A stretch of 7,232 bases of DNA from Clostridia bacterium (GTDB lineage Bacteria > Bacillota > Clostridia > Lachnospirales > WQUN01), in NCBI GenBank assembly GCA_025997155.1, contig BNUF01000116.1:1-7232 (forward strand). Reading direction: 5' to 3'. The position numbers and the translations under genes are program-made. The notes under the pieces are model-generated. The model saw only the letters and a program-made list of their open reading frames with translations, was not told the DNA's origin and did not search any database. Shown here piece by piece: positions 1 to 6,062 of this stretch (position 1 is its first letter; every line of letters begins with the position of its first letter).

Positions 1-809
1 CGTTTGTCCGCGCAAAGCAGAACAAAAACACACAAACTCTTGACGAATATGTAAAGCGGCTTTTTGAGGACTATGGAACGGACAGGGAGATGTCACGCGG
101 GATACTTGAATTGTTTTCGCACACGGCAGGTTATACTTGCCATGGCAGGGCAAAACCCGCTCCGAAAGCTCAGCCCGAGCCACAGACGAAATATGTAAAC
201 ATCCCTCCCACCGCCCCCGCGAATTTAAGCGCGTCCCTCAAAACGGGCAATATAATACCTTTCGGGAAATACAAATGGCGCGTGTTAAATGTCAACAGAG
301 ACACCGCATTGATAATAACCGAAGACATAGTTGAACAAAGAACTTATCATTCAAAACGGAAGGGCATGATTTGGGAAAACTGCGACTTGCGGAAATACCT
401 CAACACGACGTTTTATAACAGCGCGTTTAATTCGGAGGAGCAAAGGCGTGTTTTATCGGCGCGGGTTAAAAACCTCGACAACCAATGGTATGGAACAAAA
501 GGCGGCAACGACACGACAGATAAGGTTTTTTTGCTGAGCTTAGAGGAAGTAGTGCGGTTTTTCGGCGACAGCGGACAACTAAGCAACAGACCTAAAGATG
601 GAAGTTGGATAAACGATATGTACAATTCAGCAAGAATCGCAAAGCACAACGGAGCGGCTTCGTGGTGGTGGCTTCGGTCGCCCGGCCTCTTTAGTGATTT
701 TGCCGCCTTTGTCTATTCTGTCGGTTTTGTCTACATCTGTGGCGGCGATGTCAGCTATGACTTTGGCGGCGGGGGTGGTGTCCGTCCCGCTTTGTTACTG
801 AATCTGTAA
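1..809 (+). CDS. DUF6273 / C-type-lectin-like protein, probable DGR target (5' end outside window)
   Basis: The reading frame is open from position 3, so the ATG at 90 is probably an internal methionine and the true N-terminus lies upstream of the window. Counting from that Met, residues 20-45 are a proline-rich linker and about 49-239 form a DUF6273 domain. It opens with a TGNIIPFGKYKWRVL-type strand, has the WWWLRSPG motif at 192-199, and closes with GGVRPALLLNL. Such domains adopt a formylglycine-generating-enzyme/C-type-lectin fold and often serve as hypervariable ligand-binding modules diversified by DGRs. Residues 198-228 use only codons ending in C or T, including many Phe, Tyr, Ser and Asp, as expected if they arose from AAY template codons. 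An Avd-like gene follows on the same strand. The part before residue 1 (about 29 residues visible) is probably helical and unrecognised. The ligand is unknown. The domain call is strong; the DGR-target role is inferred from codon pattern and neighbours. Confidence 0.85.
   Translation, partial: FVRAKQNKNTQTLDEYVKRLFEDYGTDREMSRGILELFSHTAGYTCHGRAKPAPKAQPEPQTKYVNIPPTAPANLSASLKTGNIIPFGKYKWRVLNVNRDTALIITEDIVEQRTYHSKRKGMIWENCDLRKYLNTTFYNSAFNSEEQRRVLSARVKNLDNQWYGTKGGNDTTDKVFLLSLEEVVRFFGDSGQLSNRPKDGSWINDMYNSARIAKHNGAASWWWLRSPGLFSDFAAFVYSVGFVYICGGDVSYDFGGGGGVRPALLLNL
681..794 (+). repeat. Variable-repeat (VR) candidate at the 3' end of the target gene
   Basis: From 681 to 773 all 31 codons end in C or T, with first and second positions highly mixed (ctc, ttt, agt, gat, tat, tct, tac, atc, tgt, gac). 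The following 769-794 segment matches 1348-1373 at 25 of 26 positions and would correspond to the invariant 3' end (initiation of mutagenic homing, IMH) shared by VR and template. This segment is GC-rich and can fold (GCGGG with CCCGC). The 5' limit of the VR cannot be fixed because no intact template repeat is present. Confidence 0.7.
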
Positions 810-920
810 TCTTTAATCTTTTAATCGATTTTAAGGTTTTAATCCGCTTTTAAGGTCTTAAGGTTTTCATAATTCCGCGCGGAACGCGGACGCGATTTTT
901 GATTTTGGAGGTTGAGTTTG
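810..920 (+). other. Spacer between target and avd-like gene: short tandem repeat, GC hairpin and ribosome binding site
   Basis: Two 19-bp imperfect tandem copies occur at 826-844 and 845-863 (cga/cgc-TTTTAAGG-T-y-TTAA pattern). They are followed by a GC hairpin at 874-890 (TCCGCG, loop CGGAA, CGCGGA). The hairpin is followed six bases later by a short T run, so it could be a weak terminator. DGRs also often carry a hairpin or cruciform just downstream of the VR, but here it sits 80 bp beyond the match end, which is far. GGAGG at 907-911 is the ribosome binding site of the next gene. Confidence 0.45.
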
Positions 921-1205
921 ATGATTGAAAAAAGCGGCGACTTGCTTGTCGTGACAAAGGCAAAAGAACTTTGCGCCTACATTATGACGGTTACGCAAAA
1001 GTCCCCGAAACAATTCAGGTTTACTTTCGTCAGCCGCCTGCAAAATCTATCTCTTGACGTAATAGAAAACATATATTTCGCCAACGAGATATACATAGGC
1101 AAGGGCGGCGAAAAAAACGCCGAAAAACGCCTTGCCTTGCAACACCACGCGCTAACCGCCCTTAGAACCTGTTTAGTATCCCCATTGCACCGTCTTTTTG
1201 GCTAA
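921..1205 (+). pseudogene. avd: Avd-like DGR accessory protein (four-helix bundle), disrupted by a MITE
   Basis: Avd proteins form a barrel-shaped pentamer that binds the DGR reverse transcriptase and template RNA. The start is ATG 921, nine bases after GGAGG at 907-911; the TTG at 912 abuts that site and is unlikely. Early residues (LLVVTKAKELCAYIMTVTQK) match helix 1, then SPKQFRFTFVSRLQNLS and LDVIENIYFANE match the PK-x-x-R region and helix 2 typical of the bacterial Avd family. Helix 3 runs to about residue 81. From 1165 the frame enters a MITE and ends after 14 element-encoded residues at 1205. Removing the MITE and one TTA copy restores ALTALKLTAYIA, which fits the usual start of the last Avd helix, but the frame then runs into a template-like sequence and stops at 1390-1392. 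The fourth helix is thus lost twice over. Family assignment is confident; a functional product is unlikely. Confidence 0.75.
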
Positions 1206-1327
1206 TTTTTCGCCCCGCCGCGTCAGCCCCTCCTAACAAACTCTTTGGAGTGTGCGTCGTCGGGGCTTCCTTGCGAGACGGAAAATTATCTCAAAAATCC
1301 GCCGCAAGCGGGATACTAAACAGGTTC
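1165..1327. mobile_element. 163-bp MITE with 18-bp perfect terminal inverted repeats and TTA target duplication
   Basis: The left end (1165-1182) reads GAACCTGTTTAGTATCCC and the right end (1310-1327) is its exact reverse complement. TTA flanks the element on both sides (1162-1164 and 1328-1330). The inverted similarity continues imperfectly inward (T-rich TTTTT/AAAAA tracts and GTCT/AGAC blocks), so the single strand would fold back on itself. No transposase is encoded. A 3-bp TNA-type duplication with such ends fits MITEs mobilised by IS5-superfamily transposases, but the parent family is an inference. It interrupts the avd-like frame, whose continuity is restored when the element is removed. 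Confidence 0.85.
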
Positions 1328-1347
1328 TTAAACTTACCGCGTATATA

Positions 1348-1373
1348 GCGGGGGTGGTGTCCGCCCCGCTTTG
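1348..1373 (+). repeat. Template-repeat-like remnant matching the VR 3' end
   Basis: This 26-bp stretch starts GCGGGGGTGGTGTCCG and differs from the target gene's 769-794 only by C instead of T at 1364. It keeps the reading frame Gly-Gly-Gly-Val-Arg-Pro-Ala-Leu. The base before it is A where the VR has G, compatible with an adenine-mutated position, but further upstream the two sequences diverge. Its position after the avd-like gene is where the template repeat lies in the Bordetella phage BPP-1 DGR order (target, avd, TR, RT). It could alternatively be the tail of a second deleted target gene. Confidence 0.6.
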
Positions 1374-1728
1374 CCCCCTCCCATACGCCTGAAACCTTGT
1401 CATAAGTATGACGGTCCGCGCTTTGGGGGTAAAGGAATCAAATCCCCTCTCGTCGGAAACGACTGGAAAACACATATCGGCGAAAACAAAGACGCGTAAA
1501 ACGCTTTTTTGTTTTCGGGAGACGGAAAAACCGTACTGGTTCGACCAAAGGTTATCGTGGCATGTTTGTTGAAACTTCAAACTGCATTCGGTATGGTGAT
1601 TGACATTTCAAGGCAAACAACCTATATTTTATCGGGCTTTTACAGGTTTGGGGGACGGGTACAGTTTGACGGAAATACATGAGATTAGCAGTCTTGGCTA
1701 TAACCGCAAGCAGATTGCCTTTTTCCAC
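1374..1728. other. Gene-poor stretch between DGR remnant and SWIM gene
   Basis: No credible gene is seen on either strand. In the frame of the template-like fragment, the + strand continues open to a TAA at 1497-1499 and, after that stop, to a TGA at 1680-1682. Neither piece shows recognisable motifs. In particular there is no reverse transcriptase signature (no YADD/YMDD-type motif), and the space is too short for the roughly 1-kb RT gene expected after a template repeat. No clear terminator hairpin for the SWIM gene ending at 1729 was found. Some of this may be decayed coding DNA left by the deletion. Confidence 0.5.
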
Positions 1729-2439
1729 CTAAACCCCAAACAACCGCTCAATATCCTCATCCGAAATAACCCGTCTGCTCTTCTTTTTCGCGTTTGAGAG
1801 CAACACCGTTGTGCGTTCCTCAACAGATGCCTTAAGAAGTTCCATCGGGTCAACCCCACGCAATTTGAAAAACAACAGCGGGTCATCGTCAAGCCGCCGC
1901 CCTATGCCGTATAGTGTAGCGGCAATGTGCTTGCACATATGCTCTCCATATTGGTCGGGGCAGTCACATTCCCACGTTATTTCTTTTGGGGACGGGAACA
2001 ACCCGTCCCCTTGCCTCAAGAATATATCCTCAAGTTCTTTTGGGAATTTACCTTCCGTGAGTTCCGCAAGGTCGGCAACCCGTTTTGCGCATTGTTTTGT
2101 GATTTCCGCCCATTTTTTGTCAGATAGATTTTTAATATCAATTTTAATCTTGTATAGCGAAGAACCTTGTACAATTGAGGTGATTACACCCTCGTCAATC
2201 TGTAAGTCAAGCACGAATCCATTCTTTACATAAGCAGAACCACGCCCAAGGCAATTGGAGATATCGGCATAACTCTCCATATTTTTGTTCCACGCAATGC
2301 CCCACCAAGTTACGGCGATTTTTCGTCCCTCGATAACGACAGGAGCAAGGTTAGGATTTTTCTTGCGAAGTTTGGCGATTTCCTTTTGAGCGTCCGCCCG
2401 CCTTTTTGCAACAGGCACATATGGTGCGTATCCCCACAT
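1729..2439 (-). CDS. SWIM zinc-finger protein, partner of the SNF2 helicase
   Basis: The 236-residue protein carries a SWIM zinc finger at 158-171 (Cys158-x-Cys160-x8-Cys169-x-His171), a zinc-binding module thought to bind DNA or protein. Residues 41-100 hold the conserved N-terminal signature of this bacterial family (TWWGIAW, ESYAD, GRGSAYVKNG, then a GVITSIVQGSSLYKI strand). The C-terminus (205-236) is basic then acidic and ends in an ERLFGV tail. It starts 3 bp after the SNF2 stop, with GGAGGT seven bases upstream of the ATG inside the SNF2 3' end, so the two are co-transcribed and probably translationally coupled. The same pairing of a SWIM protein with a SNF2 ATPase recurs in Bacillota (compare B. 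subtilis ywqB/ywqA). The cellular role is not established; a function in DNA transactions or repair is inferred from the partner. The sequence looks intact and full length. Confidence 0.85.
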   Translation of the reverse strand: MWGYAPYVPVAKRRADAQKEIAKLRKKNPNLAPVVIEGRKIAVTWWGIAWNKNMESYADISNCLGRGSAYVKNGFVLDLQIDEGVITSIVQGSSLYKIKIDIKNLSDKKWAEITKQCAKRVADLAELTEGKFPKELEDIFLRQGDGLFPSPKEITWECDCPDQYGEHMCKHIAATLYGIGRRLDDDPLLFFKLRGVDPMELLKASVEERTTVLLSNAKKKSRRVISDEDIERLFGV

Positions 2440-2442
2440 AGA

Positions 2443-5037
2443 CTACACCTCCAATCGGAACAAGTTGAGCAGTTCACGGTTATCCATTTCAGTTACCCAG
2501 TTTTCGCCGACTCCGATTATATCATCGGAGAGTTTAGCTTTTTGCTGTAGCATATTGTCTATCTTTTCCTCAATTGTACCTGTAGTGACAAATTTATGCA
2601 CCATTACATTTTTCGTTTGTCCTATGCGGAAAGCGCGGTCTGTCGCTTGATTTTCGATTGCGGGATTCCACCAACGATCAAAGTGTATGACGTGGTTTGC
2701 GGAGGTAAGATTCAGCCCGACACCTCCCGCCTTTAGGGACAACACCATAAAGGGGACATATTCGCTGTTGAATTTCTCTACTATTTCGCCGCGCTTTTTC
2801 GGCGTTACCCCGCCGTGAATGATTAAGCCTTCTCTCCTAAATATTCCCTCAAGGAATATAGCGAGGGGTTTGCACATTTCTTTGAACTGCGTGAAGACGA
2901 GGACGCTTTCGTGTTTGTCGCGGATTGTTTCGCATATTTCGCTAAGTGTGTCGAATTTGCCGCTGTATTTCGGGTCAAATGCGCCTGTACCTGAAAATTG
3001 GTCGGGGTGATTGCATATTTGCTTGAATTTTGTGATTGCTGCAAGAATTCTACCTTTACGTGCAATGCCTGTTATTGTGTCTGATTTTTCGTTGAACAGC
3101 CTGTCGAGTTCTTTAACGAGTGCCTGGTAAAGGGCAACTTGCTTTTTGGTAAGGGTCGTGAACTGTCGTATCTCGCTTTTGTCGGGTAGGTCGGAGATGA
3201 CGGACTTGTCCGTCTTTAGCCTACGCAAAATAAACGGTGACACCGCCCCGCGCAGTTTGGCGTACATTTCAGGATGTTCCTTGAGTTTCTTGCTGAAATC
3301 GGTGAACTCTCTTGATGTGCCAAGCAAGCCTTGGTTTAGGAAGTCGAATATACTCCATAGGTCGGCAAGTCTATTTTCTATCGGCGTTCCCGTCATTGCA
3401 ATGCGTAATTTACTTTTTAACGCCTTGACGGCTTTCGTTTGTTTAATTGTTGGATTCTTGATTGCTTGTGCCTCGTCGAGAATAAGCAAGTCCCAAGTGA
3501 TGTCCGCAAGTTCAGTTAAGCGTGAAACCATACCATAAGTAGTAACGAATAAGTCGGCAACGGTAAGGGCAATTTCTCTTTCTGTTCCGTGGATAATTTG
3601 TAGCTTTAGGCTGGGGGCGAATTTAGCCGTTTCTTTGCTCCAGTTTATCAGCAGTGACGCGGGTACAACGAGTAATGTTTTGGTGTTATTCTTGCGGAGT
3701 TTTTCGAGCAGAGCAAGAATTTGCACCGTTTTGCCGAGTCCCATATCATCGGCGAGTAACGCGCCGAATCCCACTTGAGTCATAAAGTGCAACCAGTTTA
3801 GCCCAGTTTGTTGGTAGTGGCGCAAATCCGCTTTGAAAGATTTCGGCACAGTAACCGCCTTAAGTTGTTTTGGTTCAGCCATTTTAGATATGAAACTGTT
3901 GAGCCATTCCCCTTGCGTAATCTCGTATTCGTCAGTTTCTTCGGAATCGACAATAGGCTTTAGCCCCGCCTGCATTTGAATAGCCTCTGCAAGCGACACT
4001 TCTCCCGTATTTTCGAATTTATCAAGTGCGGATAGGAGTTGCTCTAATTTTGCATTGTCCACCTCAACCCATTTACCCTTGAGGAAAGCCAAGCCTTCGT
4101 CTTGTGAAAGCAATGCGTTTAGTTCCTCATGCGTAATCTCCGTGTCGCCAAGGTATATTTCAGGCGTAAACGCGACAAGTTCTTGCAATCCGAACGCGGA
4201 TGGTTCTTTACTGCCGAGCTTTAGCGAGAGACGTGAACGTTGTTTGCGTTTCCAGAAGTCGGGAATACGGCAAATAATCCCGCATTCCTCGTATAGCGGG
4301 ACTTCGCGCAAGAATGTGAACGCGTCGTTTGGCTCGAACTTTAGTGGGTGAAATAATTCCCCGTTATCGGATAATTCGGCGATAAAGCCACTCTTTTCTG
4401 TCGCCCTTGTGACTGTAGAAAGCAGTTGAATAAGCGAGTTTTGGTCGCCCTCGTATTCTTCTAACGCACGTTTGAGTGGAACGTGTACCGCTTTGCCTTT
4501 TGTGCCTGTGCTGTATGTAGCCATAAACGCGAACGGATAGTCTTCTTCTCTTGTTTCCACCAAGTGGAAGAAAACTCGCCCCGCAACGGTTAGGGAATTG
4601 TTTTTACCCTTGATGTATTCTTCTGCTGTACCCGCGAATGTGGCGAGCTCTGTGTTGAACACTTCCGACAATTTCTCCCAGATACCTTTAAGCCAAGGCA
4701 AGTTTACATATTCAACACCAACCGCATATGGCACGGAACGGAACAAGTCGATTAGAACTTTGTCGTCGGCAACTTTAGCCGTACGGGTTATCTCTAAGTC
4801 AGGGTCGTGTGCAATCTCGTAAACAAACTTTTCGGCAATCTCTTGAAGGAACGTTAAGGAATCGCTCATTCCACGATTTTTCTCGAAAGCACGCGAGTAT
4901 AGTGTCTTGTACGGATTTCCTTTGAATGAATCAAATAAGCCTTGGTCGAATATAGCCTTGGCATTGTCCGAAACGCTTTTCTCGATGACAAATCCTGATT
5001 CCGTGAAAATGGCTGTGAGTTCATATGTATTGGGCAT
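2443..5037 (-). CDS. SNF2-family DNA-dependent ATPase/helicase
   Basis: A SNF2 ATPase translocates on double-stranded DNA to remodel protein-DNA complexes. With the chosen start (ATG 5037, protein beginning MPNTYELTAIF) the length is 864 residues. The N-terminal half, to about 390, is the bacterial SNF2-associated region. The helicase core follows: Walker A DDMGLGKT at 430-437, Walker B DEAQ at 521-524, motif III TGTP at 549-552, motif V around LKAGGVGLNLT at 768-778 and motif VI with ATDRAFRIGQ at 798-807. All motifs look intact. GGAG at 5047-5050 lies nine bases before ATG 5037, which favours it over ATG 5052 (MENQ, five residues longer, no good ribosome site). The frame stays open to 5238, but that extra stretch is AT-rich and contains the likely promoter, so it is not coding. 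The SWIM gene follows 3 bp downstream. Similar to B. subtilis YwqA; the target process in this organism is unknown. Confidence 0.92.
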   Translation of the reverse strand: MPNTYELTAIFTESGFVIEKSVSDNAKAIFDQGLFDSFKGNPYKTLYSRAFEKNRGMSDSLTFLQEIAEKFVYEIAHDPDLEITRTAKVADDKVLIDLFRSVPYAVGVEYVNLPWLKGIWEKLSEVFNTELATFAGTAEEYIKGKNNSLTVAGRVFFHLVETREEDYPFAFMATYSTGTKGKAVHVPLKRALEEYEGDQNSLIQLLSTVTRATEKSGFIAELSDNGELFHPLKFEPNDAFTFLREVPLYEECGIICRIPDFWKRKQRSRLSLKLGSKEPSAFGLQELVAFTPEIYLGDTEITHEELNALLSQDEGLAFLKGKWVEVDNAKLEQLLSALDKFENTGEVSLAEAIQMQAGLKPIVDSEETDEYEITQGEWLNSFISKMAEPKQLKAVTVPKSFKADLRHYQQTGLNWLHFMTQVGFGALLADDMGLGKTVQILALLEKLRKNNTKTLLVVPASLLINWSKETAKFAPSLKLQIIHGTEREIALTVADLFVTTYGMVSRLTELADITWDLLILDEAQAIKNPTIKQTKAVKALKSKLRIAMTGTPIENRLADLWSIFDFLNQGLLGTSREFTDFSKKLKEHPEMYAKLRGAVSPFILRRLKTDKSVISDLPDKSEIRQFTTLTKKQVALYQALVKELDRLFNEKSDTITGIARKGRILAAITKFKQICNHPDQFSGTGAFDPKYSGKFDTLSEICETIRDKHESVLVFTQFKEMCKPLAIFLEGIFRREGLIIHGGVTPKKRGEIVEKFNSEYVPFMVLSLKAGGVGLNLTSANHVIHFDRWWNPAIENQATDRAFRIGQTKNVMVHKFVTTGTIEEKIDNMLQQKAKLSDDIIGVGENWVTEMDNRELLNLFRLEV
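2447..2452 (-). promoter_or_regulatory. Ribosome binding site of the SWIM gene inside the SNF2 3' end
   Basis: On the - strand this reads GGAGGT, seven bases before the ATG at 2439. It overlaps the last codons of the SNF2 gene, which stops at 2443. This arrangement supports the start choice and suggests translational coupling of the pair. Confidence 0.7.
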
Positions 5038-5089
5038 AGGTTGATTCTCCATTAGGGGTTCTGGTGGTTTACAAACTTTCTTTAGCACA

Positions 5090-5118
5090 ATTTTACCATA
5101 GTTAGGGGACAAGCACAA
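5090..5118 (-). promoter_or_regulatory. Candidate sigma-A promoter of the SNF2-SWIM operon
   Basis: On the - strand TTGTGC (5113-5118) and TAAAAT (5090-5095) are separated by 17 bp. The -10 matches 5 of 6 consensus positions and the -35 matches 3 of 6. Transcription would start near 5083, leaving a leader of about 45 bases before ATG 5037. The surrounding 5130-5170 is very A/T rich, as often seen upstream of strong Firmicute promoters. Confidence 0.5.
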
Positions 5119-5197
5119 GATAGGCGAATTTTTGTGAAATATTAACAAAATTATTGAAAAATTTTTGTGCAAACTGACGAAATTTCTTTTGCGGAGA

Positions 5198-5219
5198 ATG
5201 ACGATAATATTTAGTTTGC
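5198..5219 (-). repeat. Isolated copy of the recombination-core repeat upstream of the SNF2 gene
   Basis: Read on the - strand, this 22-bp stretch is GCAAACTAA followed by ATATTATCGTCAT. It matches repeat unit 2 (5867-5887, + strand) except for one extra A. It therefore belongs to the same repeat family as the three units at 5666-6135, in opposite orientation, about 80 bp upstream of the predicted SNF2 promoter. Similarity beyond the 22 bp is weak. Confidence 0.6.
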
Positions 5220-5235
5220 CCCTTTGTGCGGGGAA

Positions 5236-5298
5236 CACTGGAGGGTAGCGGTCCCTTAATTAAGGACTTTGAACCCGCCTCTGGAGGCGGGAACAGTG
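5236..5298. other. Compact structured element with two hairpins closed by an outer stem
   Basis: Outer bases CACTG (5236-5240) and CAGTG (5294-5298) are complementary. They enclose a hairpin with arms GTCC (5251-5254) and GGAC (5264-5267) around CTTAATTAA, and a strong hairpin with arms CCCGCCT (5274-5280) and AGGCGGG (5285-5291) around CTGG. The layout resembles a three-way junction, and the second hairpin recalls the right-end hairpins of IS200/IS605 elements and their omega RNAs. No TnpB or TnpA gene is present, so this is at most a remnant. Its strand and expression are unknown. Confidence 0.35.
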
Positions 5299-5519
5299 AG
5301 GATTATCGCCATTCCCGTATTGTCCATAACCACGAATCATGACACGGAATGTGGGGATTTTGTGCTACATCGCTGTAGATAATTTTTCTGTGTAGGATAG
5401 GGGTTTTCTCCATTGGAGTGGCGAAGATTTAGGGAAATTCTTACTTACCCATATAACTCGTTAACATCGAGTTTGCTTGTATTTTCTCACGGCATAGTAA
5501 TACGACAAAAGAGAGGCAT
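5299..5519. other. Intergenic stretch without a gene
   Basis: No coding region is supported. Small hairpins are visible: CTACA/TGTAG near 5365-5378, CTCCA/TGGAG near 5410-5420, and AACTCG/CGAGTT around the Hpa-like TTAAC near 5456-5474. A GATTATCG near 5301-5308 partly recalls the recombination core of the neighbouring repeats but lacks its flanks. Nothing further can be assigned. Confidence 0.4.
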
Positions 5520-5642
5520 ATATTATCGGCAAAACTCACACTTTACTTCTATGCGATAGTCGTCTATAATGACCATATGTAATGCCTGCCATTATGGACA
5601 TTATACCCGTCTGTTCACGGACAGGCAAAATAGTCGGCTCGG
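5520..5642 (+). repeat. Left copy (C) of a perfect 123-bp inverted repeat
   Basis: This segment is the exact reverse complement of 7046-7168. It begins at the ATATTATCG core (5520-5528) and ends inside what is, in the right copy, the coding sequence of the recombinase. It therefore carries a detached duplicate of the recombinase 5' region: the frame from ATG 5582 (MPAIMDIIPV...) shares 20 codons with the right copy and then diverges, ending at a TGA at 5706-5708. It also contains a promoter directed rightwards. Perfect identity over 123 bp points to a recent duplication or ongoing homogenisation. Confidence 0.95.
5542..5570 (+). promoter_or_regulatory. Candidate promoter inside the left inverted-repeat copy
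   Basis: TTTACT (5542-5547) and a consensus TATAAT (5565-5570) are spaced by 17 bp. Transcription would start near 5577 and run right into the tandem repeat array, with only the short frame at 5582-5708 downstream. The identical promoter in the other copy drives the recombinase. Confidence 0.55.
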
Positions 5643-5665
5643 GGCATTTATCGGTGGCTAAAACA

Positions 5666-5843
5666 ATTCGCTGCCTACATAAACCTAATATTATCGTCAT
5701 AACCTGAAGACAAAATCCTAATAATTCATTAAATTTTAATTAGAAAATTCTAATCTAATTTTAATAAATCTAAGTTATGCCAAAATTCTTATGCTACACC
5801 TTTATACCACCCCCTTGCTCCTGCGGACTATCGGGAAGATTTG
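5666..5843 (+). repeat. Tandem repeat unit 1 (recombination-core repeat)
   Basis: The unit opens with ATTCGCTGCCTACATAAA and carries the core plus right flank (ATATTATCG then TCATAACCTGAAGA) at 5688-5710. An AT-rich arm with a perfect 16-bp palindrome, ATTAGAAAATTCTAAT, follows at 5739-5754. It is the most diverged of three consecutive units. An AACCT motif lies on both sides of the core in direct orientation, possibly recombinase arm sites. The unit is non-coding. Confidence 0.8.
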
Positions 5844-6022
5844 ATTCGCTGCCTACATAAAAAACAGCAAACTAATATTATCGTCATAACCTGAAGATAA
5901 TATCCCAATAATTTATTAAAGTTTCATTAGAATTTTTAATCTAATTCTAATAAATTTAAATTATACCAAAAATTTTTATACCACATACGTCCGAATTCTT
6001 CATACTCCTTGTTTCTACGGGC
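5844..6022 (+). repeat. Tandem repeat unit 2 (recombination-core repeat)
   Basis: The opening ATTCGCTGCCTACATAAA is identical to that of unit 1, 178 bp further on. The core and right flank from CTAATATTATCG through CCTGAAGA are at 5872-5897, identical to unit 1 and spaced 187 bp from it. The AT-rich arm resembles unit 3 more closely (AATAATTTATTAAAGTTTCA shared). The end of this unit (from 5990) is the start of the 73-bp segment repeated in inverted orientation at the window end. Confidence 0.8.
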
Positions 6023-6062
6023 TACCTAAGGGCTACATAAAAACATCAACCTGATATTATCG
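5990..6062 (+). repeat. Left copy (A) of a perfect 73-bp inverted repeat ending at the core
   Basis: This segment, ending ATATTATCG at 6054-6062, is the exact reverse complement of 7160-7232. The match reaches the last base of the window, so the repeat probably extends beyond it. Identity stops precisely after the core: here T follows, while in the other copy G and the C repeat follow. Confidence 0.95.

Noticed and set aside
912..920. TTG at 912 as the start of the avd-like gene
   Set aside because: The GGAGG site at 907-911 directly abuts it, leaving no spacing; ATG 921 has a nine-base spacing.
1233..1580. - strand frame of 115 residues
   Set aside because: It spans part of the MITE, the template-like fragment and unassigned sequence, so it cannot be one ancestral gene.
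1374..1728. Remnant of a DGR reverse transcriptase
   Set aside because: All + strand frames were read and no RT motif or N-terminal RT similarity was seen; the space is also far too short for the gene.
1600..1797. Small + strand frame of 65 residues
   Set aside because: It overlaps the 3' end of the SWIM gene in antisense, lacks a ribosome site, and shows no recognisable motif.
5038..5238. SNF2 reading frame extended upstream to an ATG at 5238
   Set aside because: The extra 67 residues are AT-rich low-complexity sequence, hold the likely promoter and a recombination-core copy, and lack a ribosome site. ATG 5037 has GGAG nine bases upstream and fits the family start.
5251..5291. T-box or tRNA-like element on the - strand (GGGTTCAAAGTCC resembles a T-loop)
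   Set aside because: No acceptor stem, anticodon arm or antiterminator consensus could be built around it.
5582..5708. Short + strand frame of 41 codons starting in the left inverted repeat
   Set aside because: It is the duplicated recombinase start followed by repeat-array sequence and a stop; it has no ribosome site and is best seen as a by-product of the rearrangement.
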